Assembly (NCBI RefSeq): GCF_022559625.1
Contig: NZ_CP042288.1
Coordinates: 1,264,409 to 1,328,408, forward strand
Reading direction: 5' to 3'
Length of the DNA: 64,000 nt
Source: Aquisalinus flavus
GTDB taxonomy: Bacteria; Pseudomonadota; Alphaproteobacteria; Caulobacterales; Parvularculaceae
This document shows positions 53,578 through 64,000 of this stretch, piece after piece. A model generated the notes under the pieces. The model saw only the letters and a program-made list of their open reading frames with translations, was not told where the DNA came from and made no database searches. A program made the position numbers and the translations under genes. Numbering within the stretch: the stretch's first letter is position 1; every line of letters begins with the position of its first letter.

Positions 53578-53642
53578 CCGTGCATGGCGAGAGCTATGCC
53601 AGTCACTATTATTAAAAATGAGGCAATGGCCGCCATGCACGG
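53578..53642. repeat. Perfect 12-bp inverted repeat with internal hairpin
   Basis: CCGTGCATGGCG (53578-53589) and CGCCATGCACGG (53631-53642) are perfect complements, 41 bp apart. The spacer is AT-rich in its middle. A smaller hairpin, GCATGGC-GAGA-GCTATGC (53583-53600), overlaps the left arm. Size and form could fit a miniature element remnant, but no target duplication is evident. Confidence 0.5.
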
Positions 53643-53730
53643 GCCCCCTCCCTTGTCGCGTCGTAGCCCGAAGGGCGAAGACGGATGTTTCAGACGCTCG
53701 CGGCGGCAGCCGGCGGCGGTAGTTGCATGA

Positions 53731-53797
53731 GCGAATGGCGAATAGCGAATAGAGGAATATCCTGCGCCATTCACCATTCACCACTTCACCATTCACC
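53731..53797. repeat. Two short heptamer repeat arrays
   Basis: GCGAATG, GCGAATA, GCGAATA (53731-53751), then 15 bp later CCATTCA repeated with one 8-bp variant (53767-53797, four units). The second array is roughly the reverse complement of the first. They lie just beyond the 3' end of the SDR gene. Confidence 0.6.
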
Positions 53798-53817
53798 TTC
53801 CTACTCGCTACCCTCCT

Positions 53818-54612
53818 TCACATCCCGCCCATGCCGATCAGCGTGCCGCCATCGATGGTGATGTGCTGGCCGGTCATCCACTTGCCCGCGTCCGACGCGA
53901 GGAAGACGGCGGCCCCGGCGATGTCGTCCGGCTCGCCAAAGCGGCGCATCGGCAGTTTCCCGGCGATGAATTCCTCCGTCTTCGGATCCTTCCACAGGGC
54001 TTCCGCGAAATAGGTCTTCACGATACCCGGCGCGATGCAGTTCACGCGGATATTGTCCGGGCCGTACTCCACCGCCAGGTTCCGCGCGATCTGCAGGTCC
54101 GCCGCCTTGGACACGCCATACATGCCGATGCCGGGATTGCCGACAAAAGCCGAGATCGACGAGATGATGACGATCGCCCCGCCACCGCGTTTCTTCATCT
54201 GCGGCAGCACCATGTGCGACAGGAAGTGGTTCGCCTTGATATTGCAGTCGAAGATCTTGTCGATCTGCTCTTCCGTGATGTCCTTCGACGCGCCGAAGGC
54301 CGGGTTCACCGCGGCGTTGCAGATCAGGATATCGACATCGCCGAACACCTCATTGGTCTCGTCGACCATCTGCTGCAGGTGCTCGCGATGCGAGATGTTG
54401 CAGGCAACCGCATGGGCGGCCTTGCGGCCTTGCGCCTCATTGATCGCATCGGCGACCTCCTGGCAGGCATCGATCTTGCGCGACGACACGACGACATTGG
54501 CGCCATGCTGGGCGAGCCGCTTCGCGATCGCCTCGCCGATCCCGCGCGAGGCGCCGGTAATGATGGCATTCTTGCCGGTCAGGTCGAACAGCGTGTCGGT
54601 GAAATCGGTCAT
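53818..54612 (-). CDS. SDR-family oxidoreductase
   Basis: About 264 residues of classical short-chain dehydrogenase: cofactor motif TGASRGIGEAIAKRLAQHGA, NAAVNPAF, the catalytic Ser in IVIISSISAF, Tyr-x-x-x-Lys in YGVSKAAD and the ending GQHITIDGGTLIGMGG. It should oxidise or reduce an alcohol/ketone with NAD(P). AGAAGGAG is 9 nt before the ATG at 54612; an ATG three codons earlier would touch the ribosome site. An AraC-type regulator lies upstream on the same strand. Confidence 0.9.
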   Translation of the reverse strand: MTDFTDTLFDLTGKNAIITGASRGIGEAIAKRLAQHGANVVVSSRKIDACQEVADAINEAQGRKAAHAVACNISHREHLQQMVDETNEVFGDVDILICNAAVNPAFGASKDITEEQIDKIFDCNIKANHFLSHMVLPQMKKRGGGAIVIISSISAFVGNPGIGMYGVSKAADLQIARNLAVEYGPDNIRVNCIAPGIVKTYFAEALWKDPKTEEFIAGKLPMRRFGEPDDIAGAAVFLASDAGKWMTGQHITIDGGTLIGMGGM

Positions 54613-54725
54613 GGCGGGCATCTCCTTCTATCGGTCGATGCCCACCATCGGGCGAGCGGCCCGCTCAGGCAAGGCCACGATGCAGTTGCCCGGCAGCGGC
54701 GGATCAGGCCCCGATCAGGCCCCGG

Positions 54726-55559
54726 TCAGGCCTCGACGGGGATCCAGATCTCGATCTCGCCATTGCCGGTCATCGGATCGAACCGGTCGTCGACCAGTTC
54801 GAATTGCGGCGCTCGCACCATGCGGCAGCCGGCATCGCTCAGGCCGTGATTGAAGATCGCCATCCACGTGCCGCCGATCCCGGTGATATGCCCCTTGTGC
54901 AGGAACACCGCATAGCGCTGTTTGGCGATGTGCAGCGTGGCGAATTCCGGCGGCAGGTCGTCCGTATGGCTGACCTGAACGGCGGTCATGTAGTCGACAT
55001 TGCCGTCATCGTCGCCGCCGGCAATGACACCATAGGTGGTCGATCCGACCTGCCCGCTGACATGGCCGAAATACGGGGCCATCTTCTGCCATTGCGAGGG
55101 AATGCCGGCCATATTGCCGGCGGTGTAGTGTTGCTTCAAACCGGCAACGGTGAACGCGTCGCGGGTTTCCACGCGCGGTGGTTCAAGAGACTTGGATTGG
55201 GTCTGGGGCATTCTGATCGGCTCCACGAGGCTGATATCTGCTGTCGATCGGGCGGACCGCACCTGCTCCGGCACCCTGCCGAACTGGTCACGGAACGCCC
55301 GGGTGAATGCCTCATGGGAGCCATAGCCGGCTTCGAGAGCGACAGCGATAATGCTGTCCGCCCCGGCCGCCAGCCGCCTGGCGGCCTCGCTCAGCCGCCG
55401 TCCACGCACATAGCGCATGACGGACATGCCGGTCGCGAGAGTGAAGCCACGGGCGAGGTGATATTTCGACAGGCCGACCGCATCGGCGACCATGTCCAGC
55501 GTCAGCTCGCTCTGGAAGCTGTGCTCGATATACCAGATCGCTCGTTCGATTGGCTGCAT
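54726..55559 (-). CDS. AraC-family regulator with GyrI-like effector domain
   Basis: A 277-residue protein. The N-terminal 100 residues are the AraC double HTH (IEHSFQSELTLDMVADAVGLSKYHLARGFTLATGMSVMRYVRGRRLSEAARRL and ALEAGYGSHEAFTRAFRDQFGRVPEQ). From about 125 on is a GyrI-like/SOUL-type ligand domain. This is the Rob/BltR-like layout, which often senses drugs or small hydrophobics. GGAGAGGATAAG precedes the ATG. The SDR gene 113 bp downstream may be a target. Confidence 0.9.
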   Translation of the reverse strand: MQPIERAIWYIEHSFQSELTLDMVADAVGLSKYHLARGFTLATGMSVMRYVRGRRLSEAARRLAAGADSIIAVALEAGYGSHEAFTRAFRDQFGRVPEQVRSARSTADISLVEPIRMPQTQSKSLEPPRVETRDAFTVAGLKQHYTAGNMAGIPSQWQKMAPYFGHVSGQVGSTTYGVIAGGDDDGNVDYMTAVQVSHTDDLPPEFATLHIAKQRYAVFLHKGHITGIGGTWMAIFNHGLSDAGCRMVRAPQFELVDDRFDPMTGNGEIEIWIPVEA

Positions 55560-55710
55560 ACTTATCCTCTCCGCATGAAGCCCGTGTTATCTGCTTCATC
55601 ATGACAGGATAGCCTTGATCGAAATTGCGGGAAGACCGGTTTTCAGGCCTGAAGCGTTTCCCGGTGACGTGGAAACCGGTTCACCGCCACGAACCGCGAG
55701 AACAGGAAGC

Positions 55711-56163
55711 CTAGTTCAGCTTCTTCTTGACTTCTTCGGGAGTGCGCACATCAGGCAGCGGCGCGATCTCGACGCCCTCGTCGATCAGCTCGCTGATTTC
55801 CTGCGGGCTGGCCTCGCCGAAGATGCCGCGCTCCGGGGCCTCGCCATAGTGGATGCGGCGGGCTTCTTCAGGGAAGCGCTTGCCGACATTGTCGAAATTC
55901 TTTTCGACATAGTCCCGGGCGCGTCTGGCCGCCTGCAGATAGTCGCGCTTGAACGCCGCGACCCGGTCGTCACTCTTCGCAGACGGTGACAGCGACCCGG
56001 ACCGGGCAATCGCCGGCGCCATGAGCGCCTTGGAGATGCCGGACGAACCGCAATGGGGACATTCGAGCAGGCCCTTTTCAGCCTGCGCATCATAATCCGC
56101 GCTGTTGCTGAACCAGCCCTCGAATTCGTGCGCGTGCTCGCATTTCAACTGATACTTGATCAT
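55711..56163 (-). CDS. DUF1178 family protein
   Basis: A 150-residue protein with the N-terminal zinc-ribbon-like part MIKYQLKCEHAHEFEGWFSNSADYDAQAEKGLLECPHCGSSGISKALMAP, typical of DUF1178, and an acidic C-terminal part ending PLPDVRTPEEVKKKLN. Function unknown. Its ATG overlaps the stop of the nitrilase gene (ATGA), so it is the last of a coupled comF-grxC-nitrilase-DUF1178 operon. Confidence 0.9.
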   Translation of the reverse strand: MIKYQLKCEHAHEFEGWFSNSADYDAQAEKGLLECPHCGSSGISKALMAPAIARSGSLSPSAKSDDRVAAFKRDYLQAARRARDYVEKNFDNVGKRFPEEARRIHYGEAPERGIFGEASPQEISELIDEGVEIAPLPDVRTPEEVKKKLN

Positions 56164-57002
56164 AGTCCCTTGATATTGTTGATCTCGAAGCCTTGTTCAA
56201 GGCCAAGGCTCGGAATGCGCTGGCGCACCTTGTCCGCGTCAGCGAGGTCGATCTCGGCAATCACGATCCCCGGCTCGTCATCGGATTTCTCCGAAATGAT
56301 ATCCCCCCACGGCCCGACGATCATAGAATGGCCCCAGGTTTCCCGGCCATCCTCATGGGTGCCGCCCTGCGCCGCCGCCATGACAAAGGCCCCGTTCTCG
56401 ATGGCCCTGGCCCGCAACAGGGGTTCCCAATGGGCCCGGCCGGTCTGGCGGGTGAAGGCGGCGGGCACAGTCATCAGCCGAGCGCCTGACTGGGCGAGCG
56501 TCCGGTAGAGGCGGGGGAAACGCAGGTCGTAACAGATCGACAGGCCGATCTTGCCGAGAGGCGTTTCGACAACTTCTGCCGCTTTGCCCGGCCGGTAGAC
56601 ATTCGATTCTTTCCAGCTCTCGCCATCGGGGAGGTCGACATCGAACATGTGGATCTTGTCATAGGTGGCGAGCGTGCCCCCGTCTGGGCCAAAGAAATAA
56701 GTCCGGTTAGCGGCCCGCCGGGACGAGAAATCCCTGTCCAGCGCCACCGCGCAGGAGCCGATGATCAGGTGCACCTCAAGCTCCTTGGCCAAGGCACTGA
56801 AAATGCTCAATTCTTCAAGTTCATCTTCGTGTCCCAGATGATCGAAAAGCCGCCGCGGTTTGCGGTCGACGACATTGGTCATTTCCGGGGTGAGTATCAG
56901 GTCCGCACCCTGCCCTGCCGCCTCGCGGATCAGGGCGCTGGCGTCTGCGGTATTGTCCGCCCGGGACAGGCCGGAACGCATCTGGATGCAGGCTGCCTTC
57001 AA
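56160..57002 (-). CDS. Carbon-nitrogen hydrolase, Nit family (deaminated glutathione amidase-like)
   Basis: About 280 residues starting at a TTG (57000-57002): KAACIQMRSGLSRAD. The catalytic Glu (LTPEMTNVVD), Lys (YDKIHMFDVDL) and Cys (GLSICYDLRFPRLYR) are present. Sequence and position beside glutaredoxin suggest the Nit1-type amidase that destroys deaminated glutathione. The TTG overlaps the grxC stop (TTGA) and has GGGAG 7 nt upstream. The ORF extends to 57335 in the same frame, but that part overlaps grxC. Confidence 0.88.
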   Translation of the reverse strand: MKAACIQMRSGLSRADNTADASALIREAAGQGADLILTPEMTNVVDRKPRRLFDHLGHEDELEELSIFSALAKELEVHLIIGSCAVALDRDFSSRRAANRTYFFGPDGGTLATYDKIHMFDVDLPDGESWKESNVYRPGKAAEVVETPLGKIGLSICYDLRFPRLYRTLAQSGARLMTVPAAFTRQTGRAHWEPLLRARAIENGAFVMAAAQGGTHEDGRETWGHSMIVGPWGDIISEKSDDEPGIVIAEIDLADADKVRQRIPSLGLEQGFEINNIKGL

Positions 57003-57265
57003 GCTGCGTCTCCCTTCAGCAGCTCGTCGAGCTTGCCGTCGCGATCGAGCGCCATCATGTCGTCGCAGCCGCCGACATGCACATCGCCGATGAAAATCTG
57101 CGGATAGGTGCGCGCGCCGTTGGAGCGCTGGAGCATCTCCTCGCGCTTGGCCTTGTCGAAGGCGGCGGAGATGTCGGTGATCTCGGCGCCCTTCTTCTTC
57201 AACAGCGAAACCGCCCGGGTGCAAAAGGGGCAGAGCGGCTTGGTATAGATGGTCACTGGCTGCAT
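56999..57265 (-). CDS. grxC: Glutaredoxin 3
   Basis: An 88-residue glutaredoxin with the redox motif CPFC (YTKPLCPFCTRAVSLL), the cis-Pro segment ARTYPQIFIGDVHVGGCDD and a C-terminal helix. It reduces disulfides and glutathionylated proteins with glutathione. It follows comF by about 26 bp and overlaps the nitrilase start. Confidence 0.94.
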   Translation of the reverse strand: MQPVTIYTKPLCPFCTRAVSLLKKKGAEITDISAAFDKAKREEMLQRSNGARTYPQIFIGDVHVGGCDDMMALDRDGKLDELLKGDAA

Positions 57266-57291
57266 CGAATACTCCTTGGGTCTCAGTGCGG

Positions 57292-58089
57292 TTATATGGC
57301 GCCGATTCCCTCCGGCACAACCCGGGCGAGGACAAGCGCGTCGACCCGGGCAGCCCCGGACCGTTTCAGAACCCGGGCGCAGGCCTTCAGCGTCGATCCG
57401 GTTGTCAGCACGTCGTCGATGAGCACGATATGGGCACCCCTCGCACGCTCGGCATGCGTCGGCGCGATTCGGAAGGCGCCGCGCACATTGCGCTCGCGGC
57501 CCTTGGCGGAAAGCCCTTGCTGTCGCGGCGTCGCCCGGTGACGCTGCAGCATGTCGAGGCAGAGGCCGAGCCCGGACGAGCGGCTTACAGCGCGCGCAAG
57601 GATGGCTGCCTGGTTATAGCGGCGGGACACCAGCCGGGCGCGATGCAAGGGCACGGGAACGAGGAGCGCTTGCCCGGTCAATAGTTCCCGTCCGGCCTGG
57701 ACCATCAGGCGCGAGAGCCCGGCGGCCATATCGAGCCGGTCGGCATATTTCAGCCGCAAGGCAAGCTGCGCGCTGAGGTCGTCATACCTCAGCGCGCAGC
57801 GGACCCGGTCAAGCCCCTTGGCGAAGATCAGCGCTGCCGGATGGTCCTCGCCAGCGACACAGGCAGCGCACAGATCATGCCCCGTCATCTGCGCTTCCCA
57901 GGGAATGCCGCAAGCGCTGCACAGAGGCGCATCGATGAAATGCAATTGCTGCCAGACAGCGGGGGCGAGGTCGCCATGGCGCCCGACCGGCTCGCCGGTC
58001 AGCAGGCATTGCGGCGGCATGACGAGGTCGGCAAGCCAGCGCGAAGCCGCCGAGGCATGCCCATGCAGGCCTGCCAGCGCCGCGCTCAT
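57292..58089 (-). CDS. ComF-family phosphoribosyltransferase-like protein
   Basis: About 265 residues. A zinc-finger-like front (LCSACGIPWEAQMTGHDLCAACV) is followed by a phosphoribosyltransferase domain with LLVPVPLHRARLVSRRYNQA and the PRPP loop HIVLIDDVLTTGSTLKACA. In Gram-positives ComF takes part in DNA uptake; in alphaproteobacteria its role is uncertain. I use the ATG at 58089; a TTG at 58119 with AGGAGG or an ATG at 58134 are alternatives. First gene of the comF-grxC operon, divergent from the methyltransferase. Confidence 0.87.
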   Translation of the reverse strand: MSAALAGLHGHASAASRWLADLVMPPQCLLTGEPVGRHGDLAPAVWQQLHFIDAPLCSACGIPWEAQMTGHDLCAACVAGEDHPAALIFAKGLDRVRCALRYDDLSAQLALRLKYADRLDMAAGLSRLMVQAGRELLTGQALLVPVPLHRARLVSRRYNQAAILARAVSRSSGLGLCLDMLQRHRATPRQQGLSAKGRERNVRGAFRIAPTHAERARGAHIVLIDDVLTTGSTLKACARVLKRSGAARVDALVLARVVPEGIGAI

Positions 58090-58208
58090 CCCGGTCGATT
58101 GCCTGTCGCTCTCGTTCAATGGTCCTCCTGCCATGAGACTGACATGCAATTCCGGCTGCGGAAAGTCAGTCTATTGGTCCTCGGCCCGCCATGGTCTAGA
58201 TAGCGCCC

Positions 58209-59123
58209 ATGAGCGACAGCCGCCCCCCGCCTCCAGCGATCTTCGATCGCGCCCTGCTACGCACGCGCCAGGATCGCGCGTCGCGCTCTCTGGCGGATCA
58301 TGATTTTCTGCATCGCTATATCGCCGAAGATATTGTCGACCGGCTCGAGAGTATTATCCGTAGCTTCGACCGGGCGGTTTTTATCGGCCCCGGCGCCCAT
58401 TACATTACCGGGTGTCTCACACCGGCCTGCGATGTCGGCCATGTCGTCAGCGGCGCCTCTTCCCCGGCCATGGCGCGGCTGGGGGACGACGGCGCGTCAC
58501 GCGCGACCGCCGACGAGGAAGCGCTGCCATTCGCGGATGCCTCGCTCGATCTCATCGTCTCGATCATGGCGTTGCAATCGGTGAACCGCCTGCCTGAAGC
58601 CCTGACGCAGATGCGGGCGGCGCTGCGGCCTGACGGATTGCTGATCGCCGCTTTCCCGGGCGAACGGTCGCTGCACGAATTGCGCGACAGCCTCTACCGG
58701 GCCGAGAGCGAGATTACCGGCGGGGTCAGCCCGCGTCTGTCGCCGTTCACGGCGATCAAGGATGCCGGCGGCCTGATGCAGCGCGCGGGTCTCGCCCTGC
58801 CCGTTGCCGACCTCATCCGCCTGCCTGTCACCTACCGCAATCCGATGACACTCCTGGCCGACCTGCGCGGCATGGGCGAGACCAGCGTTCTGAACGACAG
58901 GCGCAAGCAAACCCTGCGCAAGGATGTTCTGATACGGGCGATGGAAATCTACGCGCAGACATATCCGGCCGAGGGCGGCGGTGTCACCGCGACGTTCGAG
59001 ATTGTAATGCTCACCGGCTGGGCGCCCCATGCCTCGCAGCAAAAGCCGCTCAAGCCGGGACAGGGAAAAGCTTCGATGGCCGAGGCCGTCAAAACATTCG
59101 AAAAGCGCAACCGCAACGATTAG
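58209..59123 (+). CDS. SAM-dependent methyltransferase (BioC/NDUFAF5-like)
   Basis: A 304-residue protein beginning IFDRALLRTRQDRASRSLADHDFLHRYIAEDIVDRLESI, the opening typical of the NDUFAF5-related group. The fold is class I methyltransferase (FIGPGAHYITGCL, ADEEALPFADASLDLIVSIMALQSVNRLPEALTQMRAALRPDGLLIAAFPG). Mitochondrial NDUFAF5 hydroxylates an arginine of complex I; the bacterial function is not fixed. It converges on the Flp pilin gene with a 4-bp overlap. Confidence 0.85.
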   Translation: MSDSRPPPPAIFDRALLRTRQDRASRSLADHDFLHRYIAEDIVDRLESIIRSFDRAVFIGPGAHYITGCLTPACDVGHVVSGASSPAMARLGDDGASRATADEEALPFADASLDLIVSIMALQSVNRLPEALTQMRAALRPDGLLIAAFPGERSLHELRDSLYRAESEITGGVSPRLSPFTAIKDAGGLMQRAGLALPVADLIRLPVTYRNPMTLLADLRGMGETSVLNDRRKQTLRKDVLIRAMEIYAQTYPAEGGGVTATFEIVMLTGWAPHASQQKPLKPGQGKASMAEAVKTFEKRNRND

Positions 59124-59359
59124 GGCTTGGCGTTATCGATGCTGGTCTTGACCTCGGTCAGGTCCTCTTTCATGAGCGAGGAAATCGTACCGAGGGACGT
59201 CACCAGCATGGTTGCGATAATAGTCGCGATGAGCGTGTACTCGATGGCCGTCGTGCCGGCCTCATCCTCGCCGAGACGCCGGCCACTCCCCCGGATCACT
59301 TTTTTCAGGGAGTTCGCGATAGCATTGTTTCGGCTCAGGGGAAGCAACTGGTGTTTCAC
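59120..59359 (-). CDS. Flp/Fap-type class IVb pilin
   Basis: About 79 residues: a leader to EDEAG, then the pilin core GTTAIEYTLIATIIATMLVTSLGTISSLM with Glu at position +5 and a Tyr after it, as in Flp prepilins. It would form the adhesive Tad pilus fibre after processing by a TadV/CpaA peptidase. The longest start is a GTG overlapping the mutT stop (GTGA). No other tad/cpa gene is in the window. Confidence 0.8.
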   Translation of the reverse strand: MKHQLLPLSRNNAIANSLKKVIRGSGRRLGEDEAGTTAIEYTLIATIIATMLVTSLGTISSLMKEDLTEVKTSIDNAKP

Positions 59360-59757
59360 AAAATATCCCGTAACTGGGCTGCCAGCGGGATGTCCGCAGG
59401 CGGCAATTTGAACTCCGACAACCGGTCCGCCTTGACCCATGTCAGGGACTGGCCTTCAGCGCCGCGCGGGATGCCTTTCCATTTGCGGCAAACGAATAGT
59501 GGCATCAAAAGGTGAAAATCCTCGTAACTGTGGGAGGCGAAAGCGATGGGCGCGAGACACGCCGTTTCCGTCTCGATATCCAGCTCCTCCCGGAGTTCGC
59601 GGATCAGCGTTTCCTCCGGGATCTCCCCTTCTTCAACCTTGCCGCCCGGAAACTCCCAATATCCTGCCATAGACTTCCCCTCGGGGCGCTCCGTCAGCAG
59701 GATTCTCCCGTCGCGGTCGACGAGGGCACAGGCGGCAACAAGCAATATCTTCTTCAC
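59356..59757 (-). CDS. mutT: Nudix (MutT-type) nucleoside triphosphate pyrophosphohydrolase
   Basis: A 133-residue Nudix protein with the box FPGGKVEEGEIPEETLIRELREELDIE complete, including the REXXEE residues. The start VAACALVDRDGRILLTERPEGKSMAGYWEFPGGK is that of MutT, which removes 8-oxo-dGTP to prevent mutation. It overlaps the downstream pilin gene by four bases, an odd pairing. It sits 60 bp after the parvulin gene. Confidence 0.9.
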   Translation of the reverse strand: MKKILLVAACALVDRDGRILLTERPEGKSMAGYWEFPGGKVEEGEIPEETLIRELREELDIETETACLAPIAFASHSYEDFHLLMPLFVCRKWKGIPRGAEGQSLTWVKADRLSEFKLPPADIPLAAQLRDIL

Positions 59758-59817
59758 GTCTCGGGTCTCACTTTGCGCCGGCTGAATTTACAGCCATTTA
59801 AAAATCAGGATCGAATT

Positions 59818-60876
59818 TTAGTTTCTCAGCGTCGCCGGGTCACGCGTGTCAACCGCTTGGGCCGGAAGCTCGCTGCCAGGCTCGATGACCTCGACCCTGG
59901 AGCGCTCGCGAAGACTTTCCACCGTTGTATCGATGGTGCGTAAACGCAGGAATTCCATCAATTCATCCTCCACCTGCGCATAGGCTGGCGGCGTAATCCG
60001 TTGGCGACCCTCGACCTTGAGGATAACCCATCCCGCCTCCGTTTCGAATGGGAGAGTATAGAGCCCTGCCGAGAGCGATCCGGCCTGGTTTACGTAGGCA
60101 TCTGGCAACCGGTCGAGCGGGCGGTACCCGAGGTCCCCGCCGTTAGCGACCGACTCGGCAATGGAATTATTGGCGATGAGCTCCTCGAATGACAGACCGG
60201 CATTGAGGGACGCCGAAATCTCCATCGCGGTCTGGGCATCGGCGACGACCAGTTCGCGCAGGCGTATTTCCTCGCCATTCGCCATGCTGCGGCGCTGGGC
60301 CTGATACAATTCGCGCGCCATGTCCTCGGTGACGTTGTCCGCGACCTGGCTTTCGAGATACGCGGCCGCGAGAATCCGGTTTCGTGCCGCGGTCAGCTTG
60401 GCCCGAACTTCCGGATCGGACACCAGACCGTCATCCGCCGCAGCGCGCGCCAGCAAGGTCTGGTTGATAGCATCCTCAACAAGGCCGCGCTCGATCGCTT
60501 CAGCCGCGCTCAGGCGCTCGCCGGCCTGCAGCTTGCCATCCTGGCGCGCGAATTCCAGAACATCATTCAATCGCATGGTTTCCACGCCGATCCGTGCAAC
60601 CACCGGGTCGGGCATCGCCGGGATAGCGCCTTGTGCGCTGACAACCTCCGCTTCGTCCGCGACAGAAAAGCCCGTCCTCAGCGCATCGAGTATCCAGAAG
60701 GCACCGAGAATCAACACCAGCGTGAAGGCCGACAGGAAAACAGCGCCGTCCTTGCTAACCAGCCATCGCCGGACCTTACGCATGGTGCGCGCTATATGCC
60801 CGAGGAAGATAGTCACCCCTTTCCAGATGAGCAAAGGGAACCAGATTGGCGATCCGTTCTTCATCTTGTCCTTCAT
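59818..60876 (-). CDS. Membrane-anchored parvulin-type peptidyl-prolyl isomerase
   Basis: Up to 352 residues. After a basic cytoplasmic start there is one membrane segment (about 45-66), then a SurA/PrsA-like periplasmic part: helical region with [20 protein letters not shown], and a parvulin domain (about 215-305: [47 protein letters not shown]). It should help fold exported proteins, which fits its place divergent from secA. Alternative ATGs at 60864 and 60783 would shorten the cytoplasmic start only. Confidence 0.85.
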   Translation of the reverse strand: MKDKMKNGSPIWFPLLIWKGVTIFLGHIARTMRKVRRWLVSKDGAVFLSAFTLVLILGAFWILDALRTGFSVADEAEVVSAQGAIPAMPDPVVARIGVETMRLNDVLEFARQDGKLQAGERLSAAEAIERGLVEDAINQTLLARAAADDGLVSDPEVRAKLTAARNRILAAAYLESQVADNVTEDMARELYQAQRRSMANGEEIRLRELVVADAQTAMEISASLNAGLSFEELIANNSIAESVANGGDLGYRPLDRLPDAYVNQAGSLSAGLYTLPFETEAGWVILKVEGRQRITPPAYAQVEDELMEFLRLRTIDTTVESLRERSRVEVIEPGSELPAQAVDTRDPATLRN

Positions 60877-61048
60877 CTTCTTGAATGCTGGCGCTCATCC
60901 GGCGGTACCCGGCAATTGCTGCTTCGTTGACACCGGGAGAGGCCCTGCTTATGTGACGACCATTGTGCCTTTACCGGCTCTTGCCGGTGTTATGCCACTC
61001 ATTTTATTACCGGCAGGTTCCGCCACCGCTCAAAGGGTATCAGTTTTT

Positions 61049-64000
<2,952 letters not shown>

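Larger units (their letters stand above)
52999..53817. other. Gene-free region dense in inverted and short tandem repeats
   Basis: About 820 bp between the HNH gene and the SDR gene. The short open frames here have no ribosome sites or recognisable content. It contains a large inverted repeat (53144-53305), a possible multi-branched RNA (53363-53490), two further long stems (53488-53555, 53578-53642) and heptamer repeats (53731-53797). These are described separately. Confidence 0.6.

Overview
The window reads as high-GC chromosomal DNA of an alphaproteobacterium, probably of the Hyphomonadaceae/Parvularculaceae/Maricaulis type. No rRNA is present, so this rests on gene content and order: comF-grxC-nitrilase-DUF1178, lgt-NDUFAF7 methylase-pgeF, prfA-prmC near DUF4167, a parvulin beside secA, a UbiK-type accessory factor, a YbjN protein upstream of proC, and an Flp pilin. 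Almost all of it is ordinary housekeeping DNA. Two genes run off the ends: proS on the left (start only) and secA on the right (nearly complete, cut inside its SEC-C motif).

Layout. 0-3.7 kb: start of proS, then a zinc module of zur, a ZnuD-like TonB-dependent receptor with two His/Asp-rich loops, and a small secreted DUF2946-like protein with a perfect 7-1-7 palindrome (candidate Zur box) at its start. 3.7-9.3 kb: tRNA-Thr(TGT), an M23 peptidase with a secreted partner, a lipoprotein cytochrome c, a GNAT-nitrilase fusion, a VOC protein and a class II aldolase. 9.4-19.3 kb: NAD kinase, a PBP1A with an unusual C-terminal tail, a GMC oxidoreductase, proC, a YbjN protein, a secreted glycosidase-like protein, ubiK and creA. 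19.3-23.4 kb: lgt, NDUFAF7-type methylase, pgeF and prs. 23.4-35.9 kb: DUF4167, the putrescine genes aguA-aguB coupled to prfA-prmC, ispG, a RodZ-like/TonB fusion, ptsP, lysC and ubiG.

35.9-42.2 kb is the most unusual stretch. It holds a secreted caspase-like protein with a beta-barrel-like C-terminal half, a divergent LuxR-type regulator with a perfect 16-bp palindrome between the two, an EncFtn-family ferritin with no encapsulin beside it, and an OafA-type acyltransferase. 42.2-51.8 kb: tig, tRNA-Leu(TAG), NAD(P)H-hydrate repair enzyme, glnB-glnA, a DUF421 protein, an SLT lipoprotein and parE. 51.8-53.8 kb is a small accessory patch: an AT-richer orphan gene, an HNH nuclease with a probable N-terminal DNA-sensing domain, and about 0.8 kb without genes that is full of inverted repeats and a possible structured RNA. 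53.8-64 kb: SDR oxidoreductase, AraC/GyrI-like regulator, the comF operon, a methyltransferase, Flp pilin, mutT, parvulin and secA.

Together the genes cover zinc uptake, envelope building (PBP1A, M23, SLT, Lgt, PgeF, RodZ-like, SecA), nitrogen control (GlnB/GlnA, PtsP), ubiquinone synthesis (UbiG, UbiK) and translation termination (PrfA/PrmC). No CRISPR array, complete insertion sequence or prophage was seen.
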